This document shows, piece by piece, positions 1 to 5,531 of a stretch of DNA of 7,056 nucleotides; position 1 is the first letter of the stretch; every line of letters starts with the position of its first letter. Below the pieces are notes generated by a model. The model made no database searches and was not told the origin of the DNA. It saw only the letters and a list, made by a program, of their open reading frames with translations. Made by a program: the position numbers and the translations under genes. This stretch comes from Thermoleophilia bacterium (GTDB taxonomy: Bacteria > Actinomycetota > Thermoleophilia > Gaiellales > Gaiellaceae), in NCBI GenBank assembly GCA_014534415.1, contig JACVRM010000111.1, positions 1-7,056 of the forward strand, read 5' to 3'.

Positions 1-1702
1 CAAGCCCCGCCGCAACCAGAGAGTTGTCGTGCGGCCAGACGCTGCCGTTGTGGTACGAGATCGGGTTGTAGCCGGCCTCGGCGCTCGACATGGTGCGAAC
101 CCCCCAGCCCGACCAGAGGTCGCGTCCCATGAGTTGATCCACGACCGCCGTGACCCGCTCGGGCAGAACGATGCCGCTCCACAGCAGGTGGCCGATATTG
201 GAGCAGAGTGCATCGACGGGCCGCTTGTCGCCGTCCAGCGCGAGCGCGTAGTAGCCGCCGCGCTGCTCGATCCAGAACGCCTCGTCGAAGCGCGCGCGCA
301 GCTCGTCCGCCTCGCGCTCGAGCCGCTCCGCGAGACCGCGCTCGCGCCAGACGGACCGCGCGAGCTCGGCCGCGCGCAGCTTTGCGTCGTAGACGTAGCC
401 CTGCGCCTCGCACGGGGCGATGGGTGTGCTCGCGAGCCGGCCGTCGCTGAACCGCTGTGAATCCCACGAGTCCTTCCACGACTGGTTCTCGAGGCCGGCG
501 CCTCGCCGTTCGTACTCGACGAACCCGTCGCCGTCGCGATCCCCGTAGCGGTCGATCCATTCCAGCGCTCGCAGCGCCGGCTCGCGCAGCGACCGAACGA
601 GCGCCGCGTCGTCGGTCCACCGCCAGACCTCCGAGAGCAGGATGAGGTACAGCGGCGTGGCGTCGACGGTTCCGTAGTAGCAGCGAAACCAGTTGGCGGC
701 CGCCTTGCCGCGCCGTACCTCGTGCACGATCTTGCCGGGCTCCGCGTCGAGCGCCGGATCATCGTCGGTCGCCTGGAGTTCGGCGAGCGCCTCCAGCGCA
801 CCGCGTGCGAGGTCCGGCCCGAAGAGCAGCGTCTGGAGCGAGCTGATCAGCGTGTCGCGTCCGAACACGGTCATGAACCAGGGCATTCCGGCCGCCGGCA
901 GCTTCGCCATCCCCTCGCCTCCGCGCATGCGCAGCGCGGCCAGGTCGGCCACCGAGCGGGTGAAGCAGTGGACGAGATCGTCCCAGGAGGCGCGCAGCTG
1001 CGGTACACGCAGCTGCCATGCCGACAGGGAGTCGCGCACGTGCGCGAGCTCATCCCCGAACCGGCGCTCGGCCGTTGCCGGCGCCACGCGGCCGCCGTCG
1101 AGCGAGGGAACGACGTCGACGCGGACGTCCCAGCGTCCGCGTGGCTCGAGCTCGACGAGGTAGCGGATCGTTCCGCTGCCGTGCTCGCCGGGCCGGGAGA
1201 AGATCACCTGCGTCGCCGCGCCGGGCCAATCGGGATCTTCGAACACGAACTGCCTGCTCGCGGGGTCCCAGGCGGAGGCCGCGAGCGGCGGCAGCGGCTC
1301 GGCGCGCAGGGGGTCGCCGAGCGCGAAGTCGTGCTGCTTGACGGCGAAGATGTCCGCGAAGTCGGTACCTACGTCGAACGCCACCTCGACCGTGCGAGCC
1401 TCGTTCGTGAGGTTCTGGATGTGCACGCGCTCCTGCATCGCTCGGCCGACGAAACGCTCGCGGGTCACGGCGAGCTCGTCCTGCCCGAGGCCGCGCGCGG
1501 GCGGATTGCGCAGGTAGAACGCGGCCGAGAAGTACTCGACCTTGCCGTACGAGAGCAGGAGCGGGCGTTCGCCGTTCAGCGTCAGCCGGAAGCGTGAGAG
1601 AAAGCGCGTGTCGCTCGCGAAGAGACCCTCGGTCGCCGCGTCGATGTCGCCGCACTCGTCGCAGATGCAGAACGTCGAGCCCTCGAGAATCGTGAGCGCC
1701 AC
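1..1702 (-). CDS. Glycogen debranching enzyme, amylo-alpha-1,6-glucosidase type (3' end outside window)
   Basis: The first 567 residues are present; the C-terminus lies beyond the left edge. The family hydrolyses alpha-1,6 branch points in glycogen-like glucans in the cytoplasm. Residues 1-200 look like the beta-rich N-terminal domain of these enzymes (GDE_N_bis type), with GDIDAATEGLFASDTRFLSR near residues 18-37. From about residue 235 comes the (alpha/alpha)6-barrel catalytic part: WFMTVFGRDTLISSLQT (275-291), YYGTVDATPLY (342-352), NQSWKDSWDS (406-415), CEAQGYVYDA (431-440), CSNIGHLLWSGI (500-511) and YNPISYHNGSVWPHDN (545-560), all recognisable family blocks. The start is GTG at 1702-1700. 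An in-frame TAG at 1708-1706, which is the stop of the upstream dehydrogenase, excludes any longer form, and GGAG at 1713-1716 lies 10 nt upstream. This spacing implies an operon with translational coupling. The N-terminus carries Cys12, Cys14 and Cys17, a cluster I do not recall as a family feature. Family assignment is firm; exact glucan substrate is inferred. Confidence 0.92.
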   Translation of the reverse strand, partial: MALTILEGSTFCICDECGDIDAATEGLFASDTRFLSRFRLTLNGERPLLLSYGKVEYFSAAFYLRNPPARGLGQDELAVTRERFVGRAMQERVHIQNLTNEARTVEVAFDVGTDFADIFAVKQHDFALGDPLRAEPLPPLAASAWDPASRQFVFEDPDWPGAATQVIFSRPGEHGSGTIRYLVELEPRGRWDVRVDVVPSLDGGRVAPATAERRFGDELAHVRDSLSAWQLRVPQLRASWDDLVHCFTRSVADLAALRMRGGEGMAKLPAAGMPWFMTVFGRDTLISSLQTLLFGPDLARGALEALAELQATDDDPALDAEPGKIVHEVRRGKAAANWFRCYYGTVDATPLYLILLSEVWRWTDDAALVRSLREPALRALEWIDRYGDRDGDGFVEYERRGAGLENQSWKDSWDSQRFSDGRLASTPIAPCEAQGYVYDAKLRAAELARSVWRERGLAERLEREADELRARFDEAFWIEQRGGYYALALDGDKRPVDALCSNIGHLLWSGIVLPERVTAVVDQLMGRDLWSGWGVRTMSSAEAGYNPISYHNGSVWPHDNSLVAAGL

Positions 1703-1705
1703 GTG

Positions 1706-2449
1706 CTACTCGCTCCGCAGGATGCGGGCACCGCTCGACTGGGCGAGCGCCTTGATGACGATTTCGTCCACGTTCACGTGCGGCGGGCGCGTCAGCGCGA
1801 ACACGATGCACTCGGCCACTTCTTCGGGACGGATCGGCTCGACCCCCTGGTAGACGCCGCGCGCGTGTTCTTCGTCGCCGCGGAAACGGACGCGCGAGAA
1901 GTCAGTCTCGACGAGGCCGGGATCGACCGTGGTGACACGGATCGGACGCCCGAGCAGGTCTTCCCGCAGCGCATAGGTGAACCCGCGCACGGCGAACTTG
2001 GACGTCACGTAGACGGCGCCGTGCGGATACGCCTGGCGGCCTGCCACGGAACCGAGGTTGACGACATGGCCGCCGTCCCTGAGGTGCGGCAGGACGAGGC
2101 GCGTCATGCGCACCAAGCCGTTGACGTTCGTCTCGAGGACGGTGCGCTCGTCGTCCTCACTCGATTCCCAGAACGGGTCACGGCCGAGCGCGAGACCGGC
2201 GTTGTTGACGAGCACGTCGAGGCCGCCGAGCGCGTCGACGGCGTCCGCCACGAAGCGCTCGCAGCTCGCCGCATCGGTTACGTCGAGCGGGAGCCCGACC
2301 ACGCCGTCACCGAGCTGTGCGAGGCGCTCGGCACGGCGCGCGCCGGCGGCCACGCGCACGCCCTCGGCGACGAGCGCGCGCGCCGTCGCGGCGCCGATCC
2401 CGCTCGACGCGCCGGTCACGATCGCGGTCTTCCCCCTCAGCGAGGCCAA
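1706..2449 (-). CDS. YdfG-like short-chain dehydrogenase/reductase (classical SDR)
   Basis: A 247-aa NAD(P)-dependent oxidoreductase of the classical SDR family, the usual length for the family. Visible motifs are TGASSGIG (12-19) for the Rossmann cofactor loop, basic residues R38-R39 after beta-2 suggesting NADP(H) preference, D56 in LDVTD, NNAG (82-85), and catalytic S134, Y147 and K151. The run NNAGLALG, the DPGLVETDFSRVRFRGD block (176-192) and PHVNVDE resemble E. coli YdfG, a 3-hydroxy acid dehydrogenase / malonic semialdehyde reductase. This suggests a beta-hydroxyacid or related carbonyl substrate, but specificity is inference. The start is TTG at 2449: an in-frame stop lies at 2464-2462 with no ATG or GTG between, and beta-1 begins at residue 7. 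No clear Shine-Dalgarno precedes it. The stop is 3 nt before the debranching enzyme start, so the two are probably co-transcribed. The gap upstream (2450-2674) is rich in inverted repeats. Confidence 0.93.
   Translation of the reverse strand: MASLRGKTAIVTGASSGIGAATARALVAEGVRVAAGARRAERLAQLGDGVVGLPLDVTDAASCERFVADAVDALGGLDVLVNNAGLALGRDPFWESSEDDERTVLETNVNGLVRMTRLVLPHLRDGGHVVNLGSVAGRQAYPHGAVYVTSKFAVRGFTYALREDLLGRPIRVTTVDPGLVETDFSRVRFRGDEEHARGVYQGVEPIRPEEVAECIVFALTRPPHVNVDEIVIKALAQSSGARILRSE
1713..1716 (-). promoter_or_regulatory. Ribosome binding site (GGAG) of the debranching enzyme gene
   Basis: GGAG on the minus strand sits inside the last codons of the dehydrogenase gene, 10 nt upstream of the GTG at 1702. 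Together with the 3-nt stop-to-start gap it supports GTG 1702 as the true start and reinitiation after the dehydrogenase is translated. Confidence 0.55.
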
Positions 2450-2500
2450 CGGCGGCGCAGACTAACGACGGCGTCATGGACGCGAGAGCGTCGCCGGCCA

Positions 2501-2521
2501 ACACGGCTCGGCGGGCCGTGT
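2501..2521. repeat. Perfect palindrome, 7-bp arms, upstream of the dehydrogenase gene
   Basis: ACACGGC (2501-2507) and GCCGTGT (2515-2521) are perfect inverted arms around a 7-nt centre. The site lies about 52 bp upstream of the TTG start at 2449. Its size and symmetry fit a dimeric repressor operator (TetR-like, for example), or alternatively a hairpin in the leader or trailer RNA. No regulator gene is in the window to favour either reading. Confidence 0.4.
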
Positions 2522-2533
2522 CGGAGGGACAGG

Positions 2534-2656
2534 CCCGGCGACGTGGCCCAAGCGGACAGGAGGTGTAGCGAAACCGAGCGCGCGGGCGATCGCGCCCGCT
2601 CGAGCCGACCCTCGAGCCATGTCCGAGGGGCCGTCCCTGGGCCACGTCCCGCCGGG
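2534..2656. repeat. Long interrupted inverted repeat with nested hairpins in the CDF-SDR gap
   Basis: The left arm is CCCGGCG (2534-2540) directly followed by ACGTGGCCCA (2541-2550). The right arm is TGGGCCACGT (2638-2647), a 2-nt bulge, then CGCCGGG (2650-2656). All 17 arm positions pair. The 87-nt spacer holds two further hairpins: GCGGGCG/CGCCCGC around ATCG (2582-2599), and CTCGAG/CTCGAG around a 6-nt loop (2599-2616). There is no T-tract, so it is not a canonical intrinsic terminator for the CDF gene ending at 2675, though it could end that transcript otherwise. No ORF with coding character spans it. It may be a structured RNA, a small palindromic element, or a processing site. Confidence 0.6.
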
Positions 2657-2674
2657 GCGCGTCCGGCCCCGCGC

Positions 2675-3619
2675 CTACTCGCGCCCGAGCGGGCCGCGTC
2701 GGCGGTACGGCTCGCCGAGCGCGACACGCTGGGCCGGGTCGCCTGCGTGCTCGACCTGAAGCGTCGTGTGCGTGAGCGAGAAACGGTGCCCGAGCATGCC
2801 CTCGAGCTCGCGGCGCACGGCGTGGCAGTCGGCGGCCGGGTCGACGAGCACGTGCGCCGACAGCGCCGGGAAGCCACTCGTGATCGTCCAGATGTGCAGG
2901 TCGTGAACCTCGCGCACGCCGCGGTGGCCCGCCATCGCGCGACCGACCTCGCGTGCGTCGACGCCGCGCGGCGTCGCCTCGAGCAGCACGCCCACGGAGT
3001 CGCGGAGCACACTCCACGAGCTCGCCACGACGAGTAGGCCGATCGCGACGGCCGCGACCGGGTCCGCGTACCGCCATCCGGTCGTCAGGACGACAACACC
3101 CGCCGCGACGACGCCGACCGACCCGGCCAGATCTGCGAGCACGTGCCGGAACGCCGCCTGGAGATTGAGACTGCGCTCGCGGCCGCCGGCGATTACCGCC
3201 GCCGCCGCCAGGTTCACCGCGATACCGAGCACACCGACGACCACGATCCAGCCGCCGAGCGGCTCGGCCGGGTCGCGGAAGCGTGCCGCCGCCTCGACGA
3301 AGATCCAGATCGCGATCGCGACGAGCGCAGCGCCGTTCGCGAGCGCGGCGAGGATCTCGGCGCGCCGATAGCCGAAGCTGCGCTGCGGCGTGGCCGGCGT
3401 CGCCGCAATCCAGGCCGCGAAGAGCGCGAGCCCGAGGCTCGCCGCGTCGCCCAGCATGTGCCCCGCGTCGGCAAGGAGCGCCAGCGAGTCGGCGAGCAGG
3501 CCGGCGACGACCTCGACGGCCATGAACGCGGCGACGAGCGCCAGGGCGGCGGCGAGCCGCCGTCGGTCGCCGCGCAGCCGGTCGCCGTGGTCGTGGACGT
3601 GTCGGTGCATCTCGTTCAT
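2675..3619 (-). CDS. Cation diffusion facilitator, CzcD/ZitB-like Zn/Cd efflux transporter
   Basis: A 314-aa inner-membrane divalent-metal/proton antiporter, normal length for the CDF family. The N-terminus is cytoplasmic and His-rich (H5, H7, H9, H11), a common metal-sensing or delivery tail. Hydrophobic segments lie at about 22-43, 45-72, 89-110, 122-144, 160-180 and 185-205. The two transport-site motifs are H54-xxx-D58 in TM2 and H159-xxx-D163 in TM5. This HD/HD pattern is typical of Zn/Cd-type CDFs. SFGYRRAEILAALANG (81-96) is a family hallmark of the TM2-TM3 loop. The cytoplasmic C-terminal domain (about 215-292) has H239, H242, H256 and H284 as candidate ligands. The start is ATG 3619, with an in-frame ATG at 3610 as alternative; neither has a strong SD. 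An upstream open frame to 4015 is antisense to the ferritin-like gene and is not used. Divergent from that gene. Confidence 0.94.
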   Translation of the reverse strand: MNEMHRHVHDHGDRLRGDRRRLAAALALVAAFMAVEVVAGLLADSLALLADAGHMLGDAASLGLALFAAWIAATPATPQRSFGYRRAEILAALANGAALVAIAIWIFVEAAARFRDPAEPLGGWIVVVGVLGIAVNLAAAAVIAGGRERSLNLQAAFRHVLADLAGSVGVVAAGVVVLTTGWRYADPVAAVAIGLLVVASSWSVLRDSVGVLLEATPRGVDAREVGRAMAGHRGVREVHDLHIWTITSGFPALSAHVLVDPAADCHAVRRELEGMLGHRFSLTHTTLQVEHAGDPAQRVALGEPYRRRGPLGRE

Positions 3620-3665
3620 CTTGACGACGCGGCCAGCGGGCGAGAGGACCGGCCGCCGTTTGAGC

Positions 3666-3690
3666 GCGCGCGGCTCAGGGAACCGCGCGC
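3666..3690. repeat. 8-bp inverted repeat in the divergent CDF / ferritin-like control region
   Basis: GCGCGCGG (3666-3673) and CCGCGCGC (3683-3690) pair perfectly around a 9-nt centre. It could be an operator or an RNA hairpin. In sequence this GC-rich, alternating GC arms can occur by chance, so the call is cautious. Confidence 0.3.
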
Positions 3691-3719
3691 CAAGAGGAAC
3701 TGCGCGCGAAGAGCAACCG
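3679..3719 (+). repeat. 17-bp tandem direct repeat upstream of the ferritin-like gene
   Basis: Unit 1 (3679-3695, GGAACCGCGCGCCAAGA) is followed immediately by unit 2 (3696-3712, GGAACTGCGCGCGAAGA), 15 of 17 identical. A partial third unit (3713-3719, GCAACCG) matches 6 of 7. The array ends 12 bp before the GTG start at 3732. GAGCAAC also recurs at 3711-3717 and 3725-3731. Spacing of about 1.6 helical turns is compatible with tandem regulator binding. GGAAC also resembles the -35 element of many ECF sigma promoters, but I see no convincing matching -10. Confidence 0.55.
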
Positions 3720-3720
3720 G

Positions 3721-3727
3721 AAAGGAG
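3721..3727 (+). promoter_or_regulatory. Ribosome binding site (AAAGGAG) that fixes the ferritin-like gene start
   Basis: AAAGGAG lies 4 nt before GTG 3732 but 16 nt before the in-frame ATG at 3744. GTG 3732 is therefore preferred. Confidence 0.65.
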
Positions 3728-3731
3728 CAAC

Positions 3732-4322
3732 GTGCCGAAGACGATGAGTCCCCGCGATCTGTTCGTCGAGGAGCTGAGCGACGTGCTGACGGCCGAGCGG
3801 ACGGTGGCCAAGATGCTCCCGCAGATGCAACGGCAGGCAAGCGACAAGAAGCTCGTCGGCCGCATCAAGGAGCACGTCAAGGAGACGCAGCAGCAGATCA
3901 AGAATGTCGAGCAGGTCTTCCAGCAGCTCGGCACGCGCCCAAAGCGGAAGCCGTGCCCGGGCATCGAGGGGATCCGCAGCGAGTTCGAGGAGGTCTCCCA
4001 GGAAGACGGCGGCACGCCGGAGCTCCGCGACCTGCACCTGCTCGGCCCCGCCGCCCGGACGGAGCACTACGAGATCGCCGCCTACGAAGGTCTCGTGACG
4101 ATGGCGAAGGCGATGGGAGAGTCGAAGGCCGCCAACCTGCTCGAGAAGAACCTCAAGCAGGAGCAGGCCATGCTACGGGACGGCAAGACGGTTGCGCGCC
4201 GGCTCGCCGGAAAGGTCGTCAAGGCGGAGGGCGACGCTCCGAAGACCCAGGCGCGCACGCGCGGCTCGACGCGCTCGCGCTCCGGCAGGGGCCGGTCGCG
4301 CACCCGCTCTAGCCGGCGCTGA
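3732..4322 (+). CDS. DUF892 (YciE/YciF-type) ferritin-like protein with Arg/Ser-rich tail
   Basis: A 196-aa protein whose first ~160 residues match the DUF892 ferritin-like family, four-helix-bundle proteins expected to bind a di-metal site and often stress-linked. Recognisable blocks are DLFVEELSDVLTAE (9-22), IKEHVKETQQQIKNVEQVF (45-63), the C75-P-G-I-x-G-I turn (75-81), RTEHYEIAAYEGL (109-121) and NLKQEQAM (140-147). Likely metal ligands are among E22, E51, E111, H112 and E144, assigned by position rather than by alignment. The distinctive part is residues 175-196: ten Arg, nine Ser/Thr and three Gly, resembling the basic disordered tails of nucleoid proteins. It may bind nucleic acid or polyphosphate, which is inference. 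The start is GTG 3732, set by AAAGGAG. The 3' end overlaps the convergent receiver gene by 14 bp. Divergent from the CDF efflux gene, which suits a shared metal or stress role. Confidence 0.9.
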   Translation: MPKTMSPRDLFVEELSDVLTAERTVAKMLPQMQRQASDKKLVGRIKEHVKETQQQIKNVEQVFQQLGTRPKRKPCPGIEGIRSEFEEVSQEDGGTPELRDLHLLGPAARTEHYEIAAYEGLVTMAKAMGESKAANLLEKNLKQEQAMLRDGKTVARRLAGKVVKAEGDAPKTQARTRGSTRSRSGRGRSRTRSSRR

Positions 4323-4737
4323 GGCTGTCGCTGCGGAAGAGGCGCTCGCCGGATCGCACGGCGAGCGCCGCATCCGCCAGCGCGATCGCGGCTCTGCCCT
4401 TCGGGACGTAACCGGCGGCGCCGGCGCTCCGTGCCTCGTCGCCGCGGTCGTCGAACATCGAGCCGCTGACGACGATCACGTGCACGGCCGGCTGCGAGGA
4501 GGTGATCAGCCGCGTCGCCGTCAGGCCGTCCATCCGCGGCATGTTCACGTCCATCGAGACGACGTTGGGCCCGAGCTCGGCCGCCAAGCGCACGGCCTCG
4601 ACGCCGTCGCGAGCGCGCCCGACGATCTCGACGCGCTCGTCACCTGCGAGCACGCTCTCGAGCGACGCCGTGAAGTTGTCGTCATCGTCGACGAGGAGGA
4701 TGCGGCAGCGGTCGGCGGCGGCGGTCACGGACTCCAT
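4309..4737 (-). CDS. Stand-alone response regulator receiver domain protein
   Basis: A 142-aa single CheY-like receiver domain that relays a phosphoryl signal from a histidine kinase in the cytoplasm. The acidic pocket is D17-D20 (LLVDDDDNF). The phospho-acceptor is D63 in MDVNMPRMDG, the switch residue S91 in VVSGS, the switch aromatic Y110, and the conserved K113 in VPKG. The sequence style is that of NarL/FixJ-type receivers, but it stops at residue 142 with no helix-turn-helix output domain. It therefore probably acts by protein contact, as a phosphate sink, or in a phosphorelay. No kinase gene is adjacent. The start is ATG 4737: an in-frame stop lies 33 nt upstream, there is no other start codon between, and the promoter at 4746-4774 predicts a leaderless mRNA. 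The last codons overlap the convergent ferritin-like gene. Confidence 0.92.
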   Translation of the reverse strand: MESVTAAADRCRILLVDDDDNFTASLESVLAGDERVEIVGRARDGVEAVRLAAELGPNVVSMDVNMPRMDGLTATRLITSSQPAVHVIVVSGSMFDDRGDEARSAGAAGYVPKGRAAIALADAALAVRSGERLFRSDSLSAG

Positions 4738-4745
4738 TAATCCAG

Positions 4746-4774
4746 AATGTAGGCACCACTCCTCGGGGTGTCAA
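4746..4774 (-). promoter_or_regulatory. Near-consensus sigma70-type promoter of the receiver gene
   Basis: On the minus strand a perfect TTGACA (-35, 4774-4769) is followed by a 17-nt spacer and TACATT (-10, 4751-4746; 4 of 6 to TATAAT). Only 8 nt separate the -10 box from the ATG at 4737, so transcription should begin at or within 1-3 nt of the start codon. This matches the absence of a usable Shine-Dalgarno; the nearest, GAGGAG, is about 21 nt away, inside the promoter spacer. Confidence 0.7.
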
Positions 4775-4825
4775 GATCCCGCCGCCAGAAGGCTCCGTAG
4801 CGGTGGAATCGCAACACTCGGGGTG
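4762..4825 (+). repeat. Pair of 9-bp direct repeats in the receiver / secreted-protein intergenic region
   Basis: CTCGGGGTG occurs at 4762-4770 and again at 4817-4825, 55 bp apart (about five helical turns). The first copy touches the -35 box of the receiver promoter. They could be paired binding sites for one regulator acting on the divergent genes, though nothing else in the window identifies it. Confidence 0.3.
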
Positions 4826-4890
4826 CCTCGAAGGAGGGGTAGTCGTTAAACGGCAGGGTGTGGGCGCCGATGCTCCAGTCGTTCCTACGG

Positions 4891-4896
4891 AAGGAG
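4891..4896 (+). promoter_or_regulatory. Ribosome binding site (AAGGAG) that fixes the secreted-protein start
   Basis: AAGGAG lies 6 nt before GTG 4903. The alternative upstream in-frame GTG at 4858 has no such site and would bury the signal peptide behind 15 residues. Confidence 0.75.
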
Positions 4897-4902
4897 ATCT
4901 TC

Positions 4903-5292
4903 GTGCTACGTAAGCTCGCTCTGCTCACCACCGCGTCCCTGCTCCTCGTCCCGGCAGCCGCGCTCGCCAAGGGGAAGCCCGCCAAGCCGGCCAAGGCGGG
5001 TCCGAAGGGTGTCATGTACGTGCTCAAGGGCTCGCTCTCGGCGTACACGCCGGCCAACGCGTCGACGAATGGCTCGATCACGATCGCCGTGGACAAGGCG
5101 AACAACCACGCCCGCTCGCTGCGCGGCAGCTCGTTGACGTTCGCCCTCACTGCGCAGACGAAGGTGCGCCTCGACACCGACGGCACGATCGCCGACGGCG
5201 AGCGCGGCCTCGTCAAGCTCAAGGCGCCGCGCAAGACGGACGCGACCGCGCTGCAGGCCATCCCGGCTCGCCAGGTGATCGACCAGGACTAG
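4903..5292 (+). CDS. Small exported protein of unknown function
   Basis: A 129-aa protein with a clear Sec signal peptide: basic MLRK, a hydrophobic core at 5-17, and an AxA site giving cleavage after A22 (ALA before KGKP). The mature N-terminus is a Lys/Pro/Ala linker (23-36), followed by about 90 residues of alternating hydrophobic/polar pattern typical of a small beta-rich fold (VMYVLKGSLSAYTPANAS at 37-54, SLTFALTAQTKVRLD at 77-91, GLVKLKAP at 102-109, IPARQVID at 120-127). There is no Cys, so it is not a lipoprotein or disulfide protein, and no enzyme motif is apparent. The pattern recalls uncharacterised secreted proteins of high-GC actinobacteria, without a named domain that I can assign. 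It has its own terminator and stands alone, divergent from the receiver gene across 165 bp. A weak promoter candidate is TTAAAC (4846-4851), 17 nt, GATGCT (4869-4874). Confidence 0.85.
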   Translation: MLRKLALLTTASLLLVPAAALAKGKPAKPAKAGPKGVMYVLKGSLSAYTPANASTNGSITIAVDKANNHARSLRGSSLTFALTAQTKVRLDTDGTIADGERGLVKLKAPRKTDATALQAIPARQVIDQD

Positions 5293-5410
5293 CGTCCTTC
5301 GGCGCGCCCGACCGCCTCGCGGTTCATCGCACTCCGAGCCCGGACGCGAGAAGGCGAAGCGAATGGAGGCGTCGGCGTTGTGACGCCAAGCGCCCGAGCA
5401 AGAGCGCTCG

Positions 5411-5439
5411 AAGAGGCCGCCCGATGAGGCGGCCTCTTT
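5411..5439 (+). terminator. Intrinsic hairpin terminator after the secreted-protein gene
   Basis: AAGAGGCCGCC (5411-5421) and GGCGGCCTCTT (5428-5438) form an 11-bp perfect stem with a 6-nt loop, followed by a short T-run (CTCTTTC). The stem begins 118 nt after the stop at 5292 and is the strongest symmetric structure in the right half. The A-rich 5' side makes weak function on the minus strand possible too. A smaller hairpin, GGCGT/ACGCC (5374-5387), precedes it. Confidence 0.75.
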
Positions 5440-5531
5440 CCTGCTGGGGCCCGGAACGACGGCCACTCCTACCGGGCTCGGACGAGCGACAGCTCTTGTT
5501 CCAACCTGCGAAAAAGTGCCGCGCTCGCGGG

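Noticed and set aside
2558..2568. AGGAGG on the plus strand as a ribosome binding site for a small ORF
   Set aside because: The GTG overlapping its end is followed directly by TAG, and no other start codon with an open frame follows at proper spacing. It is more likely incidental, or part of the structured region.
1703..3037. Long plus-strand open frame (444 codons) opposite the SDR and CDF genes
   Set aside because: It is antisense to two clear enzyme/transporter genes and runs through their intergenic gap. Its Arg/Ala/His-rich composition is what the complementary strand of GC-rich coding DNA gives.
3621..3649. TTGACG as a -35 box for the ferritin-like gene
   Set aside because: At 17-nt spacing the sequence is GAGGAC, which does not resemble a -10 box.
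3390..3731. N-terminal extension of the ferritin-like gene
   Set aside because: The extension is antisense to the CDF gene; AAAGGAG at 3721 fixes the start at GTG 3732.
3620..4015. N-terminal extension of the CDF gene to 4015
   Set aside because: The extra residues lie antisense to the ferritin-like gene and have no CDF similarity. The family N-terminus begins near the His-rich stretch at 3619.
3143..4312. Plus-strand open frame of 389 codons crossing the CDF start and the ferritin-like gene
   Set aside because: It is antisense to the CDF gene and out of frame with the ferritin-like gene, with low-complexity Arg/Glu/Ala content and no domain.
4858..4902. Upstream GTG 4858 for the secreted protein
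   Set aside because: No RBS lies before it and it would put 15 residues in front of a classical signal peptide; AAGGAG at 4891 supports GTG 4903.
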